From: Podocnemis expansa | Lineage: Eukaryota > Chordata > Testudines > Podocnemididae | NCBI GenBank assembly: GCA_007922195.1 | Contig: ML682014.1 | Span: 1,117,027 to 1,181,026, forward strand | DNA: 64,000 nucleotides | Reading direction: 5' to 3' | In this document: in pieces, positions 37,205 through 46,495 of the stretch | Layout of the letters: each line of letters begins with the position of its first letter | How positions within the stretch are numbered: position 1 is the stretch's first letter | The notes under the pieces: generated by a model | What the model was told of the DNA's origin: nothing | The model's input: only the letters and a program-made list of their open reading frames with translations | Database searches by the model: none | Program-made: the position numbers and the translations under genes

Positions 37205-38437
37205 GCATTCATATATCGTGCATTTATGTATAGTGGCATTTAGGTATAGTGCTCCCCATTCAAATCAAGCTTGAGCCACTTTTTAGAGTTCATTAACTGA
37301 TTGTACAAACTGTGAGCTGGATTCTTTATCTGATATTTAAAATATCCACAACTGGTAACATAGACCAACATTTTCAAATTTGGGCTCCCAAACTGGAGTC
37401 CTGCATCCATGTTGACCACCATCTAGTTGGCTTTTCAGAGATGCTGAATGTGTGGTTGAAAAACAAAATGCCAGTTCTGGCCAAAGCAGTAGGTGTTAGC
37501 TAAGAACTAACAAACTCAGAGATGGCAAACAAACCAGCTCTCTGCATTGTTCAGAAAAGATACTAGTCTTATAAAAATGTAATTACTGTTTAGACTGCAT
37601 GAAAATCTTGGAAGTTGCCATATGCATTAATCTAATTTGTTGTCTGTATTTCATGTTACAAGATGAAATTAAGTGTGCTGTATAATTGTAAAAATGTCTA
37701 TTCTGAACTTATGAACTCAGACTAGCAGAGTCACCCATCCAGGACGACTATCAAAAATTAAGCAGGTCATCGTAGGACAAAAGCTTTGTTAAATGCCTCA
37801 TCCACCCAGAAAGAAGCACTGCAGAAGGTCTAGTCCCATTGGACTGAATGCTGGAAGAGGGGAATAAAAATAGCTAAAGAGGAATTTTTGTCTCTTTGCT
37901 GTTTGGACTCTCAAGGGCTGAAGCTGTGAAACAAAAAGCAGAGGTGCCCTGAGTTAAGCCCTAAAAAGCCATTCAGTGCTGACAGATATTTGTCATCTTT
38001 TAAAAGTATCTCAGACTGAAACTCGTTTGTTTGTATAGCCTTGCTTTCTTTAACCTATAAAGAACATTTTTTTCCTGTTTAATACACCCTCAATGAATGT
38101 ATTGCAGGATTGGCTACAGGTATTATCTTTGGTGTGAGATTTAAGGTGGAAAGTGAGTCATCTCTTGAGTTTGGAAGCAACCTGAATATTTTGTGATTTT
38201 GGTGAACATTTATCACTAATCCTAGCTTGCCTGGATAGGAAGATGGAGTAGAGAACCCAAGGGGGCTCTCTCTTACTCCATGGTAAGACTGATATAGTGA
38301 TCTCAGTGTTCACATTTGTCACTGTGGTGAACCCTAATTATAGATCATACCACCAATCTGAGGTGTCTGTTCTGCTTTTGACAGGCTGCACCAAGGCCAG
38401 CACCTTTGGTCATGAGCCAGTCCAGACAGCATGACAC
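37205..38437. other. Unassigned sequence, no gene seen
   Basis: No gene or repeat recognised in this interval between two related hAT-like elements. Confidence 0.4.
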
Positions 38438-38561
38438 TAAGGTGAACAGATGTACTGATTTTATAGGGCCAGTCCTGATATTTAGGGCTTTGTCTTTTAT
38501 AGTCACCTATTATTTGCCACCCGTGGTCCGGATTTTTCACACTTGCCATCTGGTCACCCTA
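38438..38561 (+). mobile_element. Short hAT-like element with TAGGGTGACC ends
   Basis: The left end is TAAGGTGAACAGATG and the right end in reverse complement TAGGGTGACCAGATG. The interior gattttatagggccagtcct and ggatttttcacacttgcc match the copy at 37076 in the other orientation. The flanks atgacac and tgaccac are compatible with a decayed 8-bp duplication. Confidence 0.75.
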
Positions 38562-38837
38562 TGACCACATCCAGTTTCCATTAACTTTACTGAGAGTTTT
38601 AAATGCTAAGTAATGCTGACAATTAGGCCACTTTCTAAAGCAACTAAATATGGATTTAGGATGCTGAACTTTAGGCACATAAAGGCTCAATCCTGCAAGG
38701 TGGTGAGTACACCTCACCTATTGACTCCAGGGTGAGTTGAGGCCATTCAACCCCTTGAAACTGGTTCCCAGCACCTTATAGAATTTGGCACTTTGAGAAC
38801 CTGGCTTTATTTCGTCTGCAGGTTCACGTAATAAAGA

Positions 38838-38867
38838 AAAACCAAACCAAACCAAACCAAACAAACA
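38838..38867. repeat. (AACCA)n short tandem repeat
   Basis: About four to five copies of an AACCA unit followed by AAACAAAC, immediately before the LINE relic. Confidence 0.7.
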
Positions 38868-38877
38868 GAACCACCAG

Positions 38878-39195
38878 AAGATTCTGGCCATTACTTGGAA
38901 AGATTTCATCACCAATGAAGAAATCAGAGAAATCATCAGCCAGTAGCTCATTCCCACTAGAATCAAAAAAAAAAGTGCTGGATGCATTTGTGAGATGTAT
39001 TCTGGATGCCAAAACACCCCACGTGAAACCATCCATTGCAAACAAACTGATATAAGGAAAAGAGGGCATCTGAGAGAAACCAGAAGAGCAGTAATTAGTG
39101 AGAGGGGTAGAATGGTCATAACACCATAAAGGAAATGGAAGCAGCAGCAATTGACAGAAAAGACTGGAGAGACTGGTTTCCACTGGTGCACTGAC
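38878..39195 (+). pseudogene. Relic of a LINE ORF2 C-terminal tail
   Basis: In pieces on the plus strand the translation reads KILAITWKDFITNEEIREIIS (from 38878), then KRGHLRETRRAVISERGR (about 39058-39111), and after a one-base frame change KEMEAAAIDRKDWRDWF (about 39129-39180) before a stop. The order NEE-motif, KRG.LRET-like motif, then a (A)DR..WR tail is familiar from the extreme C terminus of several apurinic-endonuclease-type LINEs. Stop codons and frameshifts break it. An open minus-strand frame of 172 codons over the same DNA is judged a shadow. The clade is uncertain. Confidence 0.45.
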
Positions 39196-39569
39196 ATTGG
39201 CGTGGGAAGGATGGTAAAATAAACAAATGAAGACAAATCTTAGTTTCATCTATATCTGTTAGGGGAAAAAAAAGCAGAAAGCAAATTGCACTTTATTTCA
39301 TTTTAGAGAATTGATTTATGAGACACACATAAAGAAACCCAATGAAATAGTGTTGTCCATTCAAAATCATAGCTATTAAGGAATATCAGAAAAACTGTCT
39401 ATTGAAGGATACAAGGGGACTCTTGCACAAAGACTCATAGGAGTTGATAGGGGCAGACTAAGAGGAGTTAGACACCCATCTTCTATTAAAAGTCCATTGT
39501 GCGTAGGGGCCATTCTCCTACTTGTGCTTTGAAAATCTTCCTTGTTACCAAATACACCACTGATTTATA

Positions 39570-39840
39570 CAGTAGGATCTCTTATCTCCAGCATGCTATT
39601 TGGCCTCTTGGTTCACTTTCTCCTGATTACCAGTCACAGACATCCCAGGGAATGCTGAAGGATACCTGAGGGCTGGAGGGGCAGGGCTCAAATTTGGCTG
39701 CCTTCTTTCTGGAAATCCCTGGAGAATGGAACAGTCTCTAGGGAAATGTAGCAGCTGGGGTTAATTGGAACAGCCCTAAGGTTGCAGTCATTCATGCTGC
39801 AGTCTGGTCAAACTCTGGCGATCCCAGAATTAGGTTAAAA
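39570..39840. mobile_element. Truncated Tigger-like element, left end only
   Basis: It begins CAGTAGGATCTC directly after a TA dinucleotide (39568-39569), close to the CAGTAGAACCTC end of the element at 29931. No matching right end is seen. The right boundary given is a guess based on where the sequence turns into A-rich tracts. Confidence 0.35.
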
Positions 39841-40079
39841 AAAATGGTTTAAATGATTTCTGATTTTTCTGGTAATGGTGGGTTAAAAAAAAGTTTATTA
39901 TACTCCCATTTCATAGTTTGTTATCTCTTTACATTATTGGTGTTTTCTTAAATTTTCTTTATAATTTTCTTCAGTAAGTTAAGACTACTTGAATTCTGGC
40001 CCATGACATATGTTTTCAGATGTGGTGAGTGATAAAAGAATAGTGTTAGTGTGTATGACTGGGAGGATTTAGTCTTTTT

Positions 40080-40283
40080 AAAAACACAAAGAGAGTCCTA
40101 TGGCACCTTAAAGACGAACAAATTTCTTCAGGCATAAACTTCCGTGGGCTGCATCTGATAAAGATGCATCGGATGAAGTGGGTTGCAGCTCACTAAAGCT
40201 TAAGCGTGAAGAAACTTGTTTGTCTTTAAGGACTTGTGTTATTTTTCTGAATACAGACTAACATGGCCACTCCTCTGGAACTT
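40080..40283. mobile_element. Inverted pair of SINE-like repeats with decayed hammerhead-like core
   Basis: The left half (40085-40140) runs forward (agtcctatggcacctta, gaacaaattt, cataaacttccgtgggc). The right half (40160-40283) runs in reverse, ending gaatacagactaacatggcc. The right half carries CGGATGA (40170-40176), a 5-bp stem GTGGG/CTCAC with one G-U pair, and TAAA instead of GAAA. The two halves are largely complementary, so a transcript could form one long hairpin. Confidence 0.6.
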
Positions 40284-40562
40284 TACAGACATAGTATATA
40301 TGGATAAACATAGCATTTATTTTCCTATATAACACACAAATGCACCCACATTATAGAAAAGATGATAGTGGCCAAGATGTTTACATTGGTGGTGGAGTGA
40401 TGTCCTATTTGAAGGAGGAAATATTTCTTTGGTGTAATGGCTATTTTCTAAAATGGGAGCTGTTTAAAGCTGCTCAGACATTTAGAGTGTTGGAGTAAAT
40501 CTTAGGAGTAAATCATAGTGAGCAAGTGAAGCAATCAAGGTTCATGTGAAAGAAATCACATC

Positions 40563-41067
40563 GTCTATGTCTACACTTAAGAAAGCTAGTTTGAACTAAG
40601 TAAGTTTGAATTAGTTAGTGCAAACTAATTTTGATTAATTCAAACTAACTTAGTTCGCACTAGCACGTCCACACTAGAAACCTAAATCAAACTAGCATGT
40701 CCATGCACAGGACTTGCTAATTTGGCTTAGGAGGGGGGGCACCATTGGAAGTGTGGCAACATGGCCCTGAGAAGGACCATGCCCCCACTGAATGTCATAA
40801 AAGAAGGAAGGCACTTCCTCCCTGATGCACCTGGGAGGAAGAAGGTTGAGCCATGTTTAATTCAAACAAACAGTTTGAATTAACACAGCTCCATTGGGTC
40901 AGTTTGAACTAACTGTTCGTTCAAACTAATAGCAGGTTCAAACTAAGCTTTTCTTAGTTCAAATTAAGGACTTAATTCGAACTGATGTTAGCCAGTGTAA
41001 CCACGCACCAATTTAGTTTGAATTAAGCCTCATTAATTCCAACTAAATTGCAAGTTTAGACATAGCC
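40563..41067. mobile_element. Foldback DNA transposon (TTAGTTCGAACTAA subfamily)
   Basis: The left 12-mer is GTCTATGTCTAC and the right end in reverse complement GGCTATGTCTAA. Flanking triplets are atc and ata, a 2 of 3 match. Many copies of AGTTTGAACTAA and AGTTCAAACTAA occur in both orientations at both ends, with a less repetitive centre (about 40725-40855) that contains aacatggccc, also seen in the element at 59770. No coding sequence. Confidence 0.75.
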
Positions 41068-41329
41068 ATACAGATATTACCACCACATATGTGATATGTA
41101 TATGACAGTGAGCTGCCTGACATCCAGCCAGACAACACTGAAGGGGGGGATGGCAGGATGGGGGAAACAGTCAGAGGAGATAGTATTAGCCACTTTGAGT
41201 GAAGTTGCCATTACAGGTAATAATTCAGGGATGATTTTAGACACCCAATTGCATTGCTGAGTGATGATCATATTACAGCACTGGTTCAGTTGGCTGTTGC
41301 CTTCTGCATCTGGCTTGGAGGTTTTGATC
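41068..41329. other. Unassigned sequence
   Basis: Short interval between a foldback and an L2-like relic; the 3' part may belong to the same LINE relic. Confidence 0.3.
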
Positions 41330-41339
41330 TTTCCTTTCA

Positions 41340-41880
41340 GGTATGGAGCTCGCCACAGTAATCAATGCTTCTGACACCTCTACATTAAACTACTGCAGTG
41401 GGCTCTACATGGGCTACTCCTTAAAGCTGTTTGGAGACTCAAGAAAGTGCAAAATGCAGCAGTGCACTTACTGAGTGGGGCATCTCACTAGGAGCACATG
41501 ACGCCTGTATTCTGGAATCTGCACTGACTGCTCTACCGTTGATCTTGTTAGGGGCTGGCAAGGCATTATTGGTGAGGACGCCAGTGCTTGATCTTGCTCC
41601 CCTCCCCTGGTCCAAAGTAGATGAGATTTTCTGACCATTCAGACACACTGCAAAAGAATCTGTTTGATAAGATTTTTGGTAGCCTGTAGGGCTGTTTCCC
41701 ACACTGACAATGGGGATAGAAAGATTTTTCTGCAGGTGGCTGGCTGAGTTCCAGTTCAAGCCATTGCCTTAATTCTGCTCAATTTTTACTGTATTATTAA
41801 TGATGTGTTAGAGTTCCTAGAGCCTGATAAAAGTGTTTTTGTCATTATTTTAAACCTAAATAAATAAAAATAAATACACA
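41340..41880 (+). pseudogene. L2-clade LINE ORF2 relic
   Basis: From 41352 the plus strand translates to ATVINASDTSTLNYCSGLYM. After a frameshift it continues KVQNAAVHLLSGASH, a stop, EHMTPVFWNLH, and another stop. The L(D/N)YCN/S..L, VQNAA..L and H..PV...LHWLP-like series is the signature of the region after the reverse transcriptase core in L2-type LINEs. The (TAAA)-rich segment at 41858-41878 may mark the 3' end. Multiple stops and shifts show it is long dead. Confidence 0.6.
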
Positions 41881-43905
41881 GAGAAACTCCATATTAGCAA
41901 CCATTGATGGAAGTTGCACTTCCATTTGGAAGTGGTTCCGGAATTAACATTACAGTATCATCCTGTAGAGATTGGCTGATATAGGGGGCATGCAATCCCT
42001 GGATCTGCTAGGAATACATACTGTCAGATATGACAACATGTGAGTTTCTTCCAGATATAGTGGCCCTGCAGAAACAGAGATTATTTTGTAGGGGATTATA
42101 CTTGAATAGCCGGGCAGATGACTTACTTAGTTTGCTGTAGTTCTCACATACATGCAAGGTGCAGGCTGTCTCAGCTTTGATTTTGTTTTTTCCTAGCTAC
42201 GCTTTTCATGTTTTAGCTGTACAGTGCCCAGACCTACATTCCATTGTACTCAAACTACCGGTAGGGTTAAATCCAGGTTCCAGTTTTGATCCTTTGATCC
42301 TCCTTCACTAACACATTTAGCTTTCCTCTAAAATCTAATTCTTAGCTGTTTTTTTCAATGAATAGAGCAATAACATTATTTTCCTATCACAGTGTCAGTC
42401 TAACCTGAATAACTACTCTGGAAGCCTTGTTTTTCAGAATCACCAGTCTGGCTTGATAAGTTGGACTTCACTGTCTCTTCATGTCTTGATCTGTTCTGCA
42501 ATGACTGTGCTTTCTGGGGAATCTTTCTGTATGGAGACAGAGTCAGATTCTAGGTGCCTTCTTCTCCTTGAGTTCCAATTTTCAAATAATGATTCTGATA
42601 AACAGCAAACTAGTTTCCTATCATGCAATTCTGGCATCTGAGATTAATTCTCCAAAGATTCTACTTTGGAGGAAAGCAGATGGTACATATGCACTTACTT
42701 TATTTTTGATTGTACCAGTGCTGAATAATTTAAAGTTCCAAATCTCTAGAATACTCTTATATTCCCATTGCTCAATACCAGTTTTTTTTTTCTCTTTCAC
42801 CTCAGAAATTCCTTCCGTCTACTCTATTTTGACATTTGGCCGAAGCTTCCTACATTTTGCACTGACTTCTTTGTCACATGCCTGATGCTGTTCTTTGTTG
42901 CATTTTAGATAAGTGTGGCTTTAGAAAACTAAAGATGCTTTTAAGAATTGTTCTGCCAGTGATTTCGCTCTTAACATTTGCAAAAGCATTTTGTGTACAT
43001 AAGCATCACATTAGCCAAATGCTGTTGTTATCGCCATTCCTGTCGGTCTGCATTTGGCACCTGCTTTGGAATTACCCACATAGGTTTAAATTCCAAAGGT
43101 GGTACTGTTTTGTTGCTGTTATTTTTAGTAACTACACAAGACATTTGATCGCACACATGAAATAAGCTGTTTTATGCCAGTTTGTTGGAGATTCAGTCAA
43201 AATGCTGGGCTTCATCTGCCATTAATTTTTTGCTCAAACCTCATTTGACTACAAGAGGAGTTGTGCACGCAAATGATGACAGGATATTGCCCTCTATTAA
43301 CAACAATTGCTAGCTATAATTGCCCAAGAAAGAACATAATAAGCAAGGCTTAAAATGGTCTCAGAGACATGCTGGATCTGTCATAGCCTGACAGTGGAAT
43401 TTCATTAGATTGTAACAAAACACCAGGGCTGGGAAAGCTTGTTTAATTCATTTGTAATGCTATTTCTTCCTTTAAGGAAGGAAATGTATTTTATATCCTG
43501 AAGAGGAGTCTAGGTTGTTGATCCCTTCTGCCTCAGATAGGAAGAAACCACACTTTCACATGTAGCAGAGTTATGCTAATCCTGGGATTTGCATTTTAAA
43601 AACTAGTACTTCTTTGTAATCACAGGCCAACGTTTACAAACCTCGGTGCCTGAAGTCAGGTAGTCTAAATCTATATTTTTTGTTCAATGTTGTCTTGTCA
43701 CAAGACAAAATTAAAAAAAAAATTAGTTACCATGGTACATTTTTGTGACATTACAAATATATGAAGGTGTAGAACTCCGCATATGTGAATTTCACAAGTC
43801 AATCTGCATAGAAAATTTTGAGTCCTTTTTTTTCCATGTTAATAAAGTGATAGTCATTTAAACAAAAAGCAAAATGAACTGATGAAAATGTGAAGATGAA
43901 AGATA
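41881..43905. other. Unassigned sequence, no gene seen
   Basis: About 2 kb. Several overlapping plus-strand frames of 62-105 codons (42453-43165) lie in different phases without domains. No splice-site or homology case can be made for an exon. Confidence 0.4.
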
Positions 43906-43971
43906 GTGAATATAAATATATTCATTATATATTCAAAATCCATATGTATGTATGTATATATACACAAAACA

Positions 43972-45033
43972 TCCAAGTACAACCAAAGGATAAGACAGGT
44001 CCTGAAGAGCCAGCTCAATGGGAAGAACAAGATCCACACCATCAACAGGTTCGCCCTGCCAGTCATCAGATACCCTGCCGGTATAGTGAGCTGGCCAAAG
44101 GAGGACATGGAGGCTGCCGATATGAAGTCCTGGAAGCTCCTCACAATGTACGGAGGTTTCCACCCCAAATCCAACACCCAGAGACTGTACACCAGCCGGA
44201 AAGAAGGTGGGCGGGGTTTGGTGAGTCTCAAAGCCACTGTCCTGGATGAAACCCAGAGCATCCAGGGGTACATCAGTAAGATGGCACCCAAAGATGAGCT
44301 GCTGAGAGAATGCCTGAGGCAGCAGCAGCAGACATGGGAGGAAGATCAAGCAGAAGAAGTGCCATGGCAAGACAAGACCCTGCATGGGATGTACCACCGA
44401 CAGATAGCTGAGGTGGGTGACACTGGGAAATCCTACCAGTGGCTGGAAAGGGCTGGACTAAAAGACAGCACTGAGGCACTGATCATAGCAGCACAAGAAC
44501 AGGCACTGAGCACCAGATCCATTGAAGCAGGGGTCTACCACACTAGACAGGACCCAAGGTGCAGACTGTGCAGAGAGGCCTCAGAGACAGTCCAACACAT
44601 AGTGACAGGATGTAAGATGCAGGCAGGAACAGCATACACTGAACAGCACAATCAAGTAGCTGGCATTGTGTACAGGAACATCTGCACAGTGTATGGGCTA
44701 GACCCTCCCAAGACCAGATGGGAGATAGACAAGGACCAGAAGACAGCGGTGGTGATAGATGTAGCAGTGCCAAGTGACAGCAACATCAGGAAGAAGGAGT
44801 ATGAGAAGCTGGAGAAGTACCAGGGCCTGAAAGAGGAACTAGAGCGGATGTGGAAAGTAAAGGCCAAAGTGGTCCCAGTGGTGGTAGGAGCACTCGGGGC
44901 TGTGACTCCTAAGCTGGGGGAGTGGCTCCAACAGATCCCAGGAACAACATCAGAGCTCTCTGTCCAGAAGAGTGCAGTGCTAGGAACAGCTAAGATACTG
45001 CGCAGAACCCTCAAACTCCCAGGCCTCTGGTAG
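43972..45033 (+). CDS. C-terminal part of RLE retrotransposon polyprotein (CCHC finger plus restriction-like endonuclease)
   Basis: One open frame of about 353 codons without a stop; the frame runs further upstream (to 43906) by chance through flanking DNA. The N-terminal part has the conserved-looking INRFALPVIRYPAGIVSWPK and LYTSRKEGGRGLVS blocks that follow the RT thumb in such elements. A zinc knuckle CRLC..H....C (C-x2-C-x8-H-x4-C) lies around 44561-44614. Downstream VVIDVAVPSDS, then EKLEKYQGLKEEL, fits the D and K/E part of the PD-(D/E)XK endonuclease. The segment that normally carries the preceding (K/R/Q)PD motif seems absent between RWEI and DKDQK (about 44717-44735). If so, target cleavage would be impaired. 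The open frame suggests a young copy. Antisense frames here are shadows. Confidence 0.75.
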   Translation, partial: SKYNQRIRQVLKSQLNGKNKIHTINRFALPVIRYPAGIVSWPKEDMEAADMKSWKLLTMYGGFHPKSNTQRLYTSRKEGGRGLVSLKATVLDETQSIQGYISKMAPKDELLRECLRQQQQTWEEDQAEEVPWQDKTLHGMYHRQIAEVGDTGKSYQWLERAGLKDSTEALIIAAQEQALSTRSIEAGVYHTRQDPRCRLCREASETVQHIVTGCKMQAGTAYTEQHNQVAGIVYRNICTVYGLDPPKTRWEIDKDQKTAVVIDVAVPSDSNIRKKEYEKLEKYQGLKEELERMWKVKAKVVPVVVGALGAVTPKLGEWLQQIPGTTSELSVQKSAVLGTAKILRRTLKLPGLW

Positions 45034-45095
45034 AGGACCCGAGGTTGAGGAAGACACATACCACCCATAGGGGTGAGAGGGAAATTTTGAATATA
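43973..45095 (+). mobile_element. 5'-truncated RLE-type non-LTR retrotransposon (R2/R4 group)
   Basis: The element begins just after a short (TGTA)n/(TA)n tract (about 43941-43963) and ends in a roughly 60-bp 3' UTR after the stop codon at 45031-45033; the exact 3' end is uncertain. It encodes the C-terminal part of a polyprotein whose reverse transcriptase palm is missing, as expected from truncation during target-primed reverse transcription. The domain order (post-RT region, CCHC finger, restriction-like endonuclease) places it with R2/R4/NeSL-type elements. R4-type elements are known in squamates and fish. The precise clade is inference. Confidence 0.75.
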
Positions 45096-46082
45096 TATGT
45101 TTTGATCACATCTAGTAACTTAAGCAGAGGATCTGTGGAGTCACTCTTCAACAGGAGTCAGGAGATGAAATCCCTTGTACACTTCCAAGGCTGATTATAC
45201 CACCAAATATCTGTTTAACTAGGATACTACTGGGGGTACATAGTACTGATGGTATAGCAGGATTTGGGCCTTAGAATGGATGCCAGAATCTACAGGATTG
45301 GCAGCTGCAGTTCCCAGAAAAGTATTTGCTTTGTACTAATAATGCAAGTGGAGGATCTGGATAGATACAAAAGTGGAGCTAAGGACATGACATTCTTATT
45401 GGCTTGTCATACAGTGCTTTTAAGAATGTGAAAATAATTTGCAAAATCCTAACAATGCGTTATATTATACCTTAATCTCATTTTCTGGACTCTCGTAAAG
45501 TACAAAGGAGGTCTGCATAAAGATTAGAATTGAGGTATAATGACGGAAGGGTTACCTATGGAGAAATCAAGGATGAATGGTTACTGGGGGGTGGTATTAT
45601 TTGGTTGGTGGTAGCAACAAGAAGATCCATTGACATTTAAGTCAATGAAGGTTAGGGCAGACAGAGTAGGACACAGATGATTCTGTACAGAGTGGGTGGA
45701 GTCAGCAACCAGGAAGAAAAGCAATATTATACGAATAGTGTTATACGAAGAAGTCCTATATTCTCATAAGATTGCTTTTCTTCCAGGTCCCTTTCTCTTC
45801 CCACTCTGTATAGACTCAGCTGTACCCTGTCCTGAATGCAGAACCAGGACCAGGGTTTTTAGCCTCATGTTCCCCCTTAGGTTCTGGACCATCAGGTTTG
45901 GTCCAACTTAGGTCCCCTAAATCCAATATAACACAATATTGGTGAAAGGAGTGTTTGATTTGGGAGGGGTCATTCTGATATAAAACAAAAAGACCTATTG
46001 GTCCAAATGTGGCAAAGCAATTAAGCACATCTATAACATTAAGCATATCATCCCAGAAGTTATCATCACTGAAGTCCTCAAT
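45096..46082. other. Unassigned sequence, no gene seen
   Basis: No gene or recognised repeat between the retrotransposon and the next foldback. Confidence 0.4.
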
Positions 46083-46495
46083 GGCTACGTCTTCATCTAA
46101 CTGCTTAGTTCAGACTTGCTTAGTCCAAACTAAGCAGTTCAGAGTTAGTTCAAACTAACCACATTTTTTTAGTTCAAACTAACTTTTTAGTTCAAACTAA
46201 AAAAAGTGCAGCTAGTTCAAACTAAAAGTTAGTTCAAACTAAAAAATGTGGTTAGTTAGAACTAACACCTTAGTTCAAATTTATTTAGTTCAAACTAGCA
46301 TGACCACAATGTGCTAGTTTGAAAGTTCAAACTAAGCATTAAGTTTGAACTAACTAGTTCGAACTAAGCTTTACCTAGTTCAAACTCAAAATTTTTTTTT
46401 AGTTCAAACTAAGCAAAGCCTAGTATAAACAGGGAGCAAATTAGTCCGGATTAAGCCTCCTTAATCTGGACTAATTTGCTAGTGTAGACATAGCC
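46083..46495. mobile_element. Foldback DNA transposon (TTAGTTCGAACTAA subfamily), densest motif array
   Basis: The left end is GGCTACGTCTTC and the right end in reverse complement GGCTATGTCTAC. Flanking triplets are aat and aaa. The 413-bp interior holds more than a dozen AGTTCAAACTAA or reverse-complement blocks, including a perfect TAGTTCGAACTA at 46355-46366. Long complementary stretches around 46140-46270 can fold into a near-continuous hairpin. No coding sequence. Confidence 0.8.

Noticed and set aside
38718..39236. 172-codon minus-strand open frame rich in hydrophobic residues, resembling a membrane protein
   Set aside because: It lies opposite a recognisable LINE C-terminal relic on the plus strand, its hydrophobicity reflects purine-rich sense DNA, and another minus frame overlaps it in a different phase.
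42453..43165. Cluster of plus-strand frames (62-105 codons) that could be exons
   Set aside because: They lie in different phases with unrelated compositions and no familiar protein segment; no exon structure can be supported.
43854..44397. Minus-strand open frames of 145 and 154 codons
   Set aside because: They are antisense shadows of the RLE retrotransposon frame, which has clear domain motifs on the plus strand.
46130..46420. CRISPR-like array of repeated AGTTCAAACTAA words
   Set aside because: The words occur in both orientations at irregular spacing inside an element with inverted ends in a vertebrate-type genome; there are no uniform spacers or cas genes.
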